From positions 33,260 through 97,259 of the forward strand of contig NZ_LVJR01000019.1 in NCBI RefSeq assembly GCF_001617365.1: 64,000 bases of DNA, read 5' to 3'. The notes beneath the pieces are model-generated. The model was not told the origin of the DNA. It did no database searches and saw only the letters and a program-made list of their open reading frames with translations. This DNA comes from Rhodanobacter sp. FW104-R8 (lineage in GTDB: Bacteria; Pseudomonadota; Gammaproteobacteria; Xanthomonadales; Rhodanobacteraceae). A program made the position numbers and the translations under genes. Below are positions 20,512 to 30,459 of the stretch, piece by piece. Position 1 is the first letter of the stretch. Each line of letters begins with the position of its first letter.

Positions 20512-21582
20512 GTGGCATGGAATGAACCCGGCAACAACGGGCAACGTGATCCGTGGAACAGGAATCGCCAGGGCGGCAAGTCGCCGCTGGACGACCTGCT
20601 CAACAACGCCAGGAAGCACCTGGGCAAGCTGGGGCAGGGCCCCGGCAGCATCCTCACCGGCGTGGTGGTGCTGCTCATCGTCGGCCTGCTGTTCAGCAGC
20701 TACACCATCATCGGCGCGCGCCAGGCCGGCGTGGTGCTGCGCTTCGGCGAGTACTCGCGCACCTTGCCGCCGGGCTTCCACCTGAAGCTGCCGCAGCCGA
20801 TCGAATCGGTCACCAAGGTCGAGGCCACGCGGATCCGCTCGGTCACCGACAAGGTGGCGATGCTGACCAAGGACGAAAACATCATCACGATCGACTTCAC
20901 CGTGCAGTACCAGGTGGACGATTCGCGCAAGTACCTGTTCTCGCTGAACGACCCGGACGGCACCATCGGGGCTGCCGCCGAGGCCGCCGTGCGCTCGGTG
21001 ATCGGCAGCAGCGACATGGACCAGATCCTGTCCGCCGCCGGCGCCAGCCTGGTCACCCAGGCGCAGGAAACCCTGCAGAAGACCCTGGATACCTACGACT
21101 CCGGCCTGCGCGTCACCGAGGTCAGCTTCCAGAACGTGGCGCCGCCGAACGAGGTGAAGGACGCGTTCGACGACGTCAACAACGCCCGCGAAGACAAGCA
21201 GAGCATCGAGAACGCCGCCCTGGCCTACGCCAGCAAGGTGGTTCCGGTGGCGCGCGGCGATGCCGCGCGCATCGCCGCCGAGGCAGAGGGTTACAAGGCC
21301 GAGCGAGTCGCCCGCGCCACCGGCGACGCCACGCGCTTCGACCTGCTGCTGAAACAGTACAAGGCTGCGCCGGAAGTGACCCGCAAGCGGCTGTGGCTGG
21401 AAACGATGGAACAGGTGATGGCGAAGAACCCCAAGGTGATCGACGGCTCCGGCGGCCGCAACATCATCAACCTGCCGGCGCTGCATGGCTCGCCGGCGGC
21501 GGCGCAGCCTGACGCGGGCACCGTCGGTGCGGCGGTGTCGCCACCGACCGGCAATACGGCCGGCAAGGGGACGCAGCCATGA
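20512..21582 (+). CDS. hflK: HflK, FtsH-protease modulator (SPFH/band-7 protein)
   Basis: The product is 356 residues. A GTG start follows AAGGAG. A Gly/Asn-rich cytoplasmic N-terminus precedes one membrane helix (ILTGVVVLLIVGLLFSSYTII, about residues 44-64) and the band-7 domain beginning GARQAGVVLRFGEYSRTLPPGFHLKLP. HflK and HflC form a large membrane cage around FtsH and limit its proteolysis. The gene overlaps hflC by four bases (ATGA), indicating translational coupling. Confidence 0.95.
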   Translation: MAWNEPGNNGQRDPWNRNRQGGKSPLDDLLNNARKHLGKLGQGPGSILTGVVVLLIVGLLFSSYTIIGARQAGVVLRFGEYSRTLPPGFHLKLPQPIESVTKVEATRIRSVTDKVAMLTKDENIITIDFTVQYQVDDSRKYLFSLNDPDGTIGAAAEAAVRSVIGSSDMDQILSAAGASLVTQAQETLQKTLDTYDSGLRVTEVSFQNVAPPNEVKDAFDDVNNAREDKQSIENAALAYASKVVPVARGDAARIAAEAEGYKAERVARATGDATRFDLLLKQYKAAPEVTRKRLWLETMEQVMAKNPKVIDGSGGRNIINLPALHGSPAAAQPDAGTVGAAVSPPTGNTAGKGTQP

Positions 21583-22448
21583 TGAGGATCGGTTCCGCCA
21601 TCGTCGCGCTCGTCATCGTCCTGCTCGGCCTGAACAGCATGTTCGTGGTCGGCGAAGGGCACAGCGCGCTGCTGCTGCAGTTCGGCCGCATCGTGCGCAC
21701 CGACTACCAGCCGGGCCTGCACTTCAAGCTGCCGGTGATGCAGCAGGTGATGCACTTCGACAAGCGCATCCTGTCGCTGGACGCGCCGCCGGAGCGCTAC
21801 TTCACCTCGGAGAAGAAGAGCGTCAACGTCGACTTCTACGTGAAGTGGCGCGTGGCCGACAACGCCGCGTACTACCGCGCCACCGGCGGCGACCAGCTGC
21901 AGGCGGCGCAGCGGCTCACCCCGATCGTGAAGGACGCGCTGCGCTTCGAGTTCAACGCGCGCACCTTGCCTGACCTGATCTCCGGCGGACGCAAGGACAT
22001 CACTGAACGGGTGCGTGTGCAGACCGACGCCTCGGCGCGCAAGAACCTCGGCATCGCCGTGGTCGACGTGCGCATCAAGCGCATCGACCTGCCGAACGAG
22101 GTCAGCGAATCGGTGTACAAGCGCATGCGCGCCGAACGCCTGCAGCTGGCCAACGAACTGCGCTTCACCGGCCAGGAAGCGGCCGAGAAGATCCAGGCCG
22201 ACGCCGACCGCCAGGGCCAGGTATTGAGGGCCGACGCCCAGCGCGACGCGGCCAAGGTGAAGGGCGAGGGCGACGCACAGGCGGCGGTGATCTACGCCCA
22301 GGCGTACGGCCAGGATCCGGAATTCTTCGCGTTCTATCGCAGCCTGGCCGCCTATCGCACCTCGTTCGAGGACGGCAAGGGCGTGCTGGTCATGAAGCCC
22401 GACGACGAGTTCCTGCGCTACTTCGGGCAGCCTGCGCCGAAGCGCTGA
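21579..22448 (+). CDS. hflC: HflC, FtsH-protease modulator
   Basis: The product is 289 residues with one N-terminal membrane helix (IVALVIVLLGLNSMFVVGEG), then the band-7 domain (LLLQFGRIVRTDYQPGLHFKLPVMQQV), the RIKRIDLPNEVSESVYKRM segment and the C-terminal IYAQAYGQDPEFFAFYRSL typical of HflC. It acts with HflK at the inner membrane. It overlaps the hflK stop. Confidence 0.96.
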   Translation: MMRIGSAIVALVIVLLGLNSMFVVGEGHSALLLQFGRIVRTDYQPGLHFKLPVMQQVMHFDKRILSLDAPPERYFTSEKKSVNVDFYVKWRVADNAAYYRATGGDQLQAAQRLTPIVKDALRFEFNARTLPDLISGGRKDITERVRVQTDASARKNLGIAVVDVRIKRIDLPNEVSESVYKRMRAERLQLANELRFTGQEAAEKIQADADRQGQVLRADAQRDAAKVKGEGDAQAAVIYAQAYGQDPEFFAFYRSLAAYRTSFEDGKGVLVMKPDDEFLRYFGQPAPKR

Positions 22449-22452
22449 GTCG

Positions 22453-22641
22453 ATGACGATGCACCAGCTCGTCGCCGCGTCTTGCCTGCTGCTGGTGCTC
22501 GGAGGCCTGCTGCCGTTCGCGGCGCCCGAAGGCTGGCGGGCGATGGCGCACGAGGCGCTGAAACTGCCGCCGCGTAAGCTGCGGCAGCTCGGCGCCGGCG
22601 CGATGGCGGCCGGCCTGATGCCGTTGCGGTTTTTCCATTGA
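22453..22641 (+). CDS. DUF2065 (YjeT-like) small membrane protein
   Basis: The product is 62 residues with two hydrophobic segments separated by a basic loop (LPPRKLRQLGAGAMAAGL), matching the DUF2065/YjeT family usually found between hflC and purA. It starts five bases after hflC and ends 62 bp before purA. The function is unknown. Confidence 0.85.
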   Translation: MTMHQLVAASCLLLVLGGLLPFAAPEGWRAMAHEALKLPPRKLRQLGAGAMAAGLMPLRFFH

Positions 22642-22697
22642 TACGCGCGACCCCTTTGCGGGGCGCCACCAACCTGATCGAGAACATCTCGGAGTAA

Positions 22698-23996
<1,299 letters not shown>

Positions 23997-24022
23997 TCGC
24001 CGCCACGCCGTTGCGCCACGCC

Positions 24023-24051
24023 GACAGGCCTCGCACCATGCGGGGCCTGTC
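24023..24051. terminator. hairpin between purA and the Lrp-type gene
   Basis: GACAGGCC and GGCCTGTC form an 8-bp stem around a 13-nt loop, followed by CGTTT. It lies between convergent genes and could serve both. Confidence 0.6.
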
Positions 24052-24074
24052 CGTTTCCGGGGACCGGCCTCCCG

Positions 24075-24587
24075 CTACCTCGCGGCATCGCTTTCGTGGC
24101 GCCCGCCGCGCTCGCCCACCGGCAGGCTGAGCGTCTCCTTGACCTCTTCCATCACGATGTAGCTTTTCGAATCGCGCACGTTCGGCAAGGTCAGCAAGGT
24201 ATTGCCGAGCAGCTTGCGGTACGAGGCCATGCCCGAGATGCGCGCCTTGATCAGGTAGTCGAACGCGCCGGAGACGAGGTGGCATTCCAGCACATTGGGC
24301 AGGCGCAGCGCGGCGTTGCGGAACTCCTCGAAGATATCGCCCGACTTGTAGGCCAGGCTGATTTCCACGAACACCAGCAGGCCGGCGCCGACCAGGTGCG
24401 GGTCGAGCCGCGCGTGGTAGCCGGTGATCACGCCGTCGCGCTCCAGCCGGCGCACGCGCTCGGTGCACGGCGTGGTGGACAGGCCGACCCGCTCGCCCAG
24501 CTCGGTGAACGAGATCCGTCCTTCGTCCTGCAGCACTCTGAGGATTTTCCGGTCGATTTTGTCGAATTCCCGCCGCTTCACCGCCAT
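24075..24587 (-). CDS. Lrp/AsnC-family regulator, probable DadR-type
   Basis: The product is 170 residues. An N-terminal helix-turn-helix (DKIDRKILRVLQDEGRISFTELGERVGLSTTPCTERVRRLERDGVITGY) precedes the RAM ligand-binding domain (VFVEISL...CHLVSGAFDYLIKARI). Lrp-family proteins sense amino acids and usually autoregulate. The gene is divergent from dadA-alr, so alanine is the likely ligand and dadA the likely target, as for DadR in pseudomonads. The frame is open to 24860, but the ATG at 24587 gives the normal family N-terminus (MAVKRREFDK). Confidence 0.93.
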   Translation of the reverse strand: MAVKRREFDKIDRKILRVLQDEGRISFTELGERVGLSTTPCTERVRRLERDGVITGYHARLDPHLVGAGLLVFVEISLAYKSGDIFEEFRNAALRLPNVLECHLVSGAFDYLIKARISGMASYRKLLGNTLLTLPNVRDSKSYIVMEEVKETLSLPVGERGGRHESDAAR

Positions 24588-24608
24588 AGCATCACCATGG
24601 ATTGCCGA

Positions 24609-24641
24609 TTTGTCAGTGATATTACCCGTTAATATGACAAA
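24609..24641. promoter_or_regulatory. palindromic operator candidate in the regulator-dadA gap
   Basis: An AT-rich island in a GC-rich background holds ATATTA-N5-TAATAT (24619-24635) nested in TTTGTCA-N19-TGACAAA. It lies 22 bp before the regulator's ATG and about 30 bp upstream of a TATACT -10 box for dadA, the expected place for an Lrp-type site controlling both genes. Confidence 0.6.
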
Positions 24642-24671
24642 AGACAGAAAACAAGCCTGATCGATCGTTCC

Positions 24672-24677
24672 TATACT
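24672..24677 (+). promoter_or_regulatory. dadA: -10 box of the dadA-alr promoter
   Basis: TATACT matches the sigma-70 -10 consensus at five of six positions. No good -35 is present at 16-18 bp spacing (AAACAA), which fits a promoter that needs an activator bound at the upstream palindrome. The start codon is 56 bp downstream, after GGAAGGGGGAG. Confidence 0.5.
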
Positions 24678-24732
24678 CGCCAGCTTCACTCCTGCGGCTG
24701 GTCCGCAGGCCAACAGCGGAAGGGGGAGCGCA

Positions 24733-26013
24733 ATGCGGGTACTGATTCTGGGCAGCGGCGTGATCGGAACGTGCAGCGCGTGGTACCTGGCGCGCGCCGG
24801 TTTCGAGGTGACCGTGGTGGATCGCGAAAGCGCGCCGGCCCGCGAAACCAGCTTCGCCAACGCCGGCCAGATTTCGCCCGGCTACGCCTCGCCGTGGGCC
24901 GCCCCCGGGGTGCCGCTGAAGGCGCTGAAGTGGTTGTTCATGCGCCACGCGCCGCTGGCGATCCGCCCCGGCCTCGACCCGCGGCAATACCTGTGGCTGC
25001 TGCAGATGCTGCGCAACTGCACCGCCAGCCGCTATGCGATCAACAAGGCGCGCATGGTGCGCCTGTCCGAATACAGCCGCGACTGCATCGACGAGTTGCG
25101 CGCCGAGACCGGGCTGGATTACGAGGGCCGCCAGCTCGGCACCGTGCAGTTGTTCCGCACCCAGGCGCAGCTGGACGACGCAGCCAAGGACATCGCCGTG
25201 CTCAAGCAGTACGGCGTGCCATACGAGCTGCTCGACCGTGCCGGCATCGTGCGGGTGGAGCCGGCGCTGGCCGGGGTGGTCGACCAGCTCAGCGGCGCGC
25301 TGCGCCTGCCGAACGACCAGACCGGCGACTGCGAGTTGTTCACCCGCCGGCTCGCCGCGCGGGCAGAGGAAGCCGGCGTCGAATTCCGCTTCGGCGCCAC
25401 CGTGGAAAAACTCGAACACGACGGCAGCCGCCTCACCGGTGTGCGTATCGACGGCAAGCTCGAACGCGCCGACCGCTACGTGCTGGCGCTGGGCAGCTAT
25501 ACCCCGCAACTGCTGGCGCCGCTGGGCATCCGCCTGCCGGTATACCCGCTGAAGGGCTACTCGCTGACCCTGCCGATCACCGACCCGGCGATGGCACCCA
25601 CCTCGACCATCCTCGATGAAACCTACAAGGTGGCGGTGACCCGTTTCGACCAGCGCATCCGCGTCGGCGGCATGGCCGAGGTGTCCGGCTTCGACCTGTC
25701 GCTGTCGCCGCGCCGTCGCGCCACCCTGGAAAAAGTGGTCACTGACCTCTACCCGCACGGTGGCGACATGGCCCACTCCACCTTCTGGACCGGCCTGCGC
25801 CCGGCCACCCCGGACGGCACCCCGGTGGTCGGTGCCACCCGGCTGGACAACCTCTACCTCAACACCGGCCACGGCACCCTGGGCTGGACCATGGCCTGCG
25901 GTTCCGGCCGCTACCTGGCCGACCTGATCGCGGGGCGCCAGCCGCAGATCAGCAGCGAGGGCCTGGATATCTCGCGCTACAGTACCCGTCCGCCCACGGG
26001 AGTCCATGCCTGA
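24733..26013 (+). CDS. dadA: D-amino acid dehydrogenase small subunit
   Basis: The product is 426 residues. DadA is a membrane-associated FAD enzyme that oxidises D-alanine to pyruvate, feeding electrons to quinones. The FAD motif [29 protein letters not shown] is N-terminal, followed by [30 protein letters not shown] and the C-terminal [32 protein letters not shown], all typical. It overlaps alr by one base, and the two probably form one alanine catabolic operon. Confidence 0.96.
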   Translation: MRVLILGSGVIGTCSAWYLARAGFEVTVVDRESAPARETSFANAGQISPGYASPWAAPGVPLKALKWLFMRHAPLAIRPGLDPRQYLWLLQMLRNCTASRYAINKARMVRLSEYSRDCIDELRAETGLDYEGRQLGTVQLFRTQAQLDDAAKDIAVLKQYGVPYELLDRAGIVRVEPALAGVVDQLSGALRLPNDQTGDCELFTRRLAARAEEAGVEFRFGATVEKLEHDGSRLTGVRIDGKLERADRYVLALGSYTPQLLAPLGIRLPVYPLKGYSLTLPITDPAMAPTSTILDETYKVAVTRFDQRIRVGGMAEVSGFDLSLSPRRRATLEKVVTDLYPHGGDMAHSTFWTGLRPATPDGTPVVGATRLDNLYLNTGHGTLGWTMACGSGRYLADLIAGRQPQISSEGLDISRYSTRPPTGVHA

Positions 26014-27086
26014 TGCGCCCGGCACGAGCCCTGATCGACCTGACCGCACTGCGCCACAACTATCGCCTGGCGCGCGAGCTGGGCGGACGCAAGGCGCTGG
26101 CGGTGGTCAAGGCCGACGCCTACGGTCACGGCGCCGTGCGCTGCGCGCGGGCGCTGGAAAGCGATGCCGACGGTTTCGCGGTGGCGTGCATCGAGGAAGC
26201 ACTGGAACTGCGCGAGGCCGGCATCCGCGCCCCGATCCTGCTGCTGGAAGGTTTCTTCGAGGCCGACGAGCTGGCGTTGATCGATGCCCACGACCTGTGG
26301 TGCGTGGTGCAGGCCGAGTGGCAGATCGACGCGATCGAGCGCGCGCGCCCGGCCAAGCCATTCACGCTCTGGCTGAAGCTCGATTCGGGCATGCACCGGC
26401 TGGGCCTCGCCGCAGCGGATTACCGCGCCAGCCTGCAGCGCCTGCAGGCCATGCCGCACGTGCGCGACGTGGTGGCGATGACCCACTTCGCCCGCGCCGA
26501 CGAACTCGACAGCGCCCGCACCGACGAGCAGCGGGCGCTGTTCCACCAGGTGTGCGACGAGCTGCACCTGGCCACCAGCCTCAGCAATTCCCCCGCGCTG
26601 CTCGGCTGGCCCACCGCGCAGGGCGAGTGGGCGCGGCCGGGCCTGATGCTGTACGGCGCCACGCCGTTCGCCGGCCCGCATCCGGTCGCCGACCGCCTGC
26701 AACCGGTGATGACGGTGACCTCGAAGGTGATCGGCGTGCGCGAGCTGGCGGCAGGCGAACCGATCGGCTACGGCGCGCGCTTCATTACCCGGCGCCCCAG
26801 CCGCATCGGCGTCGTCGCGATGGGCTACGCCGACGGCTACCCGCAGTTCGCCCCCAACGGCACCCCGGTCAGCATCGACGGCCGGCCCGGCGAACTGGTC
26901 GGCCGCGTGTCGATGGACATGCTCACCGTCGACCTCACCGACCACCCCGCCGCCGGCCTCGGCAGCGAGGTCGAACTGTGGGGCAGGCAGGTATCGGTCA
27001 GCGAACTGGCGCTGCACAGCGACAACAGCGCGTACCAGCTGCTGTGCGGACTGAAGCGCGTGCCGCGCAGCTACGTCGGCGAGTGA
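26013..27086 (+). CDS. alr: alanine racemase, catabolic (DadX-like)
   Basis: The product is 357 residues. The PLP lysine is K33 in [12 protein letters not shown], and the second catalytic base is the Tyr of PIGYGARF. The enzyme interconverts L- and D-alanine. Its direct overlap with dadA indicates the catabolic role (DadX), making D-alanine for DadA, although it could also supply cell-wall D-alanine. The name alr is used because no second racemase can be checked here. Confidence 0.94.
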   Translation: MRPARALIDLTALRHNYRLARELGGRKALAVVKADAYGHGAVRCARALESDADGFAVACIEEALELREAGIRAPILLLEGFFEADELALIDAHDLWCVVQAEWQIDAIERARPAKPFTLWLKLDSGMHRLGLAAADYRASLQRLQAMPHVRDVVAMTHFARADELDSARTDEQRALFHQVCDELHLATSLSNSPALLGWPTAQGEWARPGLMLYGATPFAGPHPVADRLQPVMTVTSKVIGVRELAAGEPIGYGARFITRRPSRIGVVAMGYADGYPQFAPNGTPVSIDGRPGELVGRVSMDMLTVDLTDHPAAGLGSEVELWGRQVSVSELALHSDNSAYQLLCGLKRVPRSYVGE

Positions 27087-27097
27087 GCGTTCCAATT

Positions 27098-27160
27098 CCT
27101 CCCCCTGCCTGCAGGGGGAGGCTGGGAGGGGGGAAGCTTTTAAGCTTCGGCCCCTCCAAT
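27098..27160. repeat. compound dyad-symmetric element downstream of alr
   Basis: CCTCCCCCTGC-CT-GCAGGGGGAGG is a perfect 11-bp-stem hairpin (27098-27121). It is followed by GGGAGGGGGG, GAAGCTT-TT-AAGCTTC (27133-27148) and CCCCTCC, forming a second dyad. It probably ends the dadA-alr transcript and may be a dispersed repeat; no other copy is in the window. Confidence 0.65.
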
Positions 27161-27226
27161 CCCGATCTCGCCCCCTGCGACCCACCGCTGCCACCATCGC
27201 GCGATGGAACCAACCGGGGGAACGCC

Positions 27227-27865
27227 ATGACCGCACTCACCGGCCGCTTCAGCCAGGCCGTCGACTACGCCCGCATCGCCCACGCCGCGCAATGCCGCAA
27301 GGGCTCGAACATCCCCTACCTCTACCACCTGCTCGGCGTGGCCAGCCTGGTGATCGAATTCGGCGGCAACGAGGACCAGGCCATCGCCGGCCTGCTGCAC
27401 GACACCCTGGAAGACTGCGGCGAAGCGCACGAAGCGGTGATCCGCAGCCGCTTCGGCGACGCCGTCGCCGACATCGTCAGGGACTGCACCGACGGTACCG
27501 CTGAAGGCAAGGCCAGCCACACCGACCCCGAGGCCAAACGCCGCGACTGGATCGAACGCAAGCTCGCCTACCTCGCGCATCTGAGGGAAGCCCCCGACGC
27601 GACCCTGCTGGTCAGCGCCTGCGACAAGCTGCACAACGCCCGCGCCATCGTGCAGGACCTCGAAGACCCCGAGGTCGGCACCGGTGTGTTCGACCGCTTC
27701 ACCGGCGGCCGCGCCGGCACGCTCGGCTACTACCACTCGCTAGCGGAAATCTTCTCGGTACGCGAGATCCGCGTCGCCAAGGTGCTCGACGCCACGGTGG
27801 GCTGGATGCACGAGCTGGCGGGGGCGGGCTCGCGCGTAGCGCTTGCTGTCACCACGATGGGGTGA
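27227..27865 (+). CDS. HD-domain hydrolase resembling small alarmone hydrolases (RelA/SpoT hydrolase type)
   Basis: The product is 212 residues. The metal-binding order of SpoT/MESH1-type hydrolases is visible: H34 in the PYLYHLLGVA segment, H58-D59 and E62-D63 in GLLHDTLEDC, and a later ACDKLHNARAI motif. This suggests a Mn-dependent phosphohydrolase that could act on (p)ppGpp or a related nucleotide. No synthetase domain is present. An in-frame extension upstream is rejected because it runs through the hairpin region. Substrate is inferred from motifs only. Confidence 0.8.
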   Translation: MTALTGRFSQAVDYARIAHAAQCRKGSNIPYLYHLLGVASLVIEFGGNEDQAIAGLLHDTLEDCGEAHEAVIRSRFGDAVADIVRDCTDGTAEGKASHTDPEAKRRDWIERKLAYLAHLREAPDATLLVSACDKLHNARAIVQDLEDPEVGTGVFDRFTGGRAGTLGYYHSLAEIFSVREIRVAKVLDATVGWMHELAGAGSRVALAVTTMG

Positions 27866-28044
27866 TCGTCGGCTGACAACCGCGATACGTGGGAAGGCCC
27901 CATATCGCTGGGGTATTTCGCTTGCCGAAGCCGGTCGGCGCAGTACAGACTTGGAGTTCTTCTGCGTCGCCTCATGGCGGCGCACGGTAGTCGCCGTTTT
28001 GTGATTGCCGGGATGTTGCGTGATTTGCATTTCATTGGACCAAG

Positions 28045-30459
28045 ATGGCAATCAAGAAATCCGAGCTCTATTCCTCTCTCTGGGCCAGCTGCGACGCTTT
28101 GCGCGGTGGCATGGATGCCAGCCAGTACAAGGATTACGTGCTGGTGCTGCTGTTCATCAAGTACGTCAGCGACAAGTACGCCGGCGTGCCGTTTGCGGCG
28201 ATCACCGTGCCCAAGGGTGCCAGCTTCAAGGACATGATCGCGCTCAAGGGCAAGAGCGACATCGGCGACCAGATCAACAAGAAGATCATCGCCCCGCTGA
28301 AGGCAGCCAATAAGCTGTCCGAGATGCCGGACTTCAACGATGCCGGCAAGCTCGGCAGCGGCAAGGAGATGGTCGACAAGCTCACCGACCTGATCAGCAT
28401 CTTCGAGAACAAGGCGCTGGATTTCTCCAAGAACCGTGCCGAGGGTGACGACATCCTCGGCGACGCCTACGAATACCTGATGCGCCACTTCGCCACAGAG
28501 AGTGGCAAGAGCAAGGGTCAGTTCTATACCCCGGCCGAAGTCAGCCGGATCATGGCGCAGGTGCTCGGCATCCGCGATACGAAAACCAGCAACGCCACCA
28601 CCGTGTATGACCCGACATGCGGCTCGGGATCGCTGCTGCTGAAGGTGGCTGATGAAGCGCGTACCAAGCTGACCATCTACGGCCAGGAAAAAGACGCCAC
28701 CACGGCCGGCCTGGCGCGCATGAACATGATCCTGCACGACAACGCCGAGGCGCAGATCGTGCAGGGCAACACGCTGACCGACCCGAAATTCATGGACAAG
28801 GGCGCGTTGCGCACGTTCGATTACGTGGTCGCCAATCCGCCGTTCTCCGACAAGCGCTGGAGCACCGGCCTCGATGCGCTCAATGACCCATTCGAGCGCT
28901 TTGCGTCATTCGGCACGCCACCGGCCAAGCAGGGCGACTATGCCTACCTGCTGCACATCGTGCGTTCGCTCAAGAGCACCGGCAAGGGCGCGTGCATCCT
29001 GCCGCACGGCGTGCTGTTTCGTGGCAACGCCGAGGCCGAGATCCGCCGCAACCTGGTGCGCAAGGGCTACATCGCCGGCATCATCGGCCTGCCGGCCAAC
29101 CTGTTCTACGGCACCGGCATTCCCGCCTGCATCGTGTTCGTCGACAAGCACGACGCGCATGCGCGCAAAGGCATCTTCATGATCGACGCCAGCGGCGGCT
29201 TCATGAAGGACGGCCCGAAAAACCGCCTGCGCTCGCGCGACGTGCACCAGATCGTCGACGTGTTCACGCGGCGACTGGATATCCCGAAGTATTCGCGCAT
29301 GGTGCCGTTCGCCGAGATCGAGAAGAACGACTACAACCTCAACCTGCCGCGCTACATCGACAGCCAGCAGGCCGAGGACCGGCAGGATATCGAAGGCCAT
29401 CTCAAGGGTGGCATCCCGCTCGCCGATGTCGATGCGCTGCAGCGTTACTGGGAGGTCTGTCCAGACCTGCGCAAGACGCTGTTCAAACCCAATCGTCCAG
29501 GCTACGTGGATCTCGCCGTGGACAAGGCTGCGATCAAGTTGACTATCTACGAACACCCGCAGTTCGCCGCCTTCATCGACGGCATGAGCACCCATTTCGA
29601 CCGCTGGCGCAAGAAAAGTGCCGCTGCGCTCAAATCACTCGATGCGGGCTGCCATCCCAAGGACGTCATCGCCGACTTGTCGGAAAAACTGCTGGCGCAT
29701 TACGCCGGCCAGCCGCTGATCAATGGCTACGACGTCTACCAGCACCTGATGGATTACTGGGCCGAGACGATGCAGGACGATCTGTACCTGATCGCCGCGG
29801 ACGGCTGGAAGGCCAGCACCTATCGCGTGATCGAGCAGAAGAAGAACAAGGACGGCAAGGTCACTAAGGAAGTGGACAAGGGCTGGGCCTGCGACCTGCT
29901 GCCGAAGTCGCTGATCGTGACGCGCTACTTCGTCGCTGAGCAGGCCGCCATCGACCAGTTGACCGCCGAGGCCGAAGCCACCGAGGCGCAACTGACCGAG
30001 CTGGAAGAGGAACACAGTGGCGAGGACGCAGTGTTCTCTGGCTTCGACAAGATCAACAAGGCGGCCGTGAAGGAGCGGCTGGATGAGATCGATGGCGATC
30101 GCGAGGCGCGCGACGAGATCGCCGTGCTCAAGCGGTGGCAGAAGCTGGATCGCGAGAAGTCGGCGTTGAAGAAGCAGCTTAAGGAGGCTGAGGTGGCGTT
30201 GGATGCGGCGGCTTATGCAAAGTATCCACAGCTTTCAGAGACAGAGATCAAGACCTTGGCGGTGGACGACAAATGGCTGGGCGCGCTGGACGCGGCCATT
30301 CATGGCGAGATGGATCGGATTAGTCAGGGGCTGACGCGGCGCGTGCGCGAATTGGCCGAGCGCTACGAGGCGCGATTGCCGCTGCTGGTGGATCGGGTGG
30401 CTGAGTTGCAGGCGAAGGTCGACGCACACCTGGAAAGGATGGGCTTCGCATGGAGGTGA
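28045..30459 (+). CDS. hsdM: type I restriction-modification system, methyltransferase subunit HsdM
   Basis: The product is 804 residues. A helical N-terminal HsdM domain precedes the N6-adenine methylase fold with motif I DPTCGSGSLLL (from D189) and catalytic motif IV NPPF (N264). The protein is longer than classic HsdM (about 500-530) because of a C-terminal part of about 270 residues with Glu/Lys-rich coiled coil. With HsdS it methylates the recognition site and with HsdR it cleaves unmodified DNA. It overlaps hsdS by ten bases. The ribosome site is weak (GGACCAAG). Confidence 0.95.
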   Translation: MAIKKSELYSSLWASCDALRGGMDASQYKDYVLVLLFIKYVSDKYAGVPFAAITVPKGASFKDMIALKGKSDIGDQINKKIIAPLKAANKLSEMPDFNDAGKLGSGKEMVDKLTDLISIFENKALDFSKNRAEGDDILGDAYEYLMRHFATESGKSKGQFYTPAEVSRIMAQVLGIRDTKTSNATTVYDPTCGSGSLLLKVADEARTKLTIYGQEKDATTAGLARMNMILHDNAEAQIVQGNTLTDPKFMDKGALRTFDYVVANPPFSDKRWSTGLDALNDPFERFASFGTPPAKQGDYAYLLHIVRSLKSTGKGACILPHGVLFRGNAEAEIRRNLVRKGYIAGIIGLPANLFYGTGIPACIVFVDKHDAHARKGIFMIDASGGFMKDGPKNRLRSRDVHQIVDVFTRRLDIPKYSRMVPFAEIEKNDYNLNLPRYIDSQQAEDRQDIEGHLKGGIPLADVDALQRYWEVCPDLRKTLFKPNRPGYVDLAVDKAAIKLTIYEHPQFAAFIDGMSTHFDRWRKKSAAALKSLDAGCHPKDVIADLSEKLLAHYAGQPLINGYDVYQHLMDYWAETMQDDLYLIAADGWKASTYRVIEQKKNKDGKVTKEVDKGWACDLLPKSLIVTRYFVAEQAAIDQLTAEAEATEAQLTELEEEHSGEDAVFSGFDKINKAAVKERLDEIDGDREARDEIAVLKRWQKLDREKSALKKQLKEAEVALDAAAYAKYPQLSETEIKTLAVDDKWLGALDAAIHGEMDRISQGLTRRVRELAERYEARLPLLVDRVAELQAKVDAHLERMGFAWR

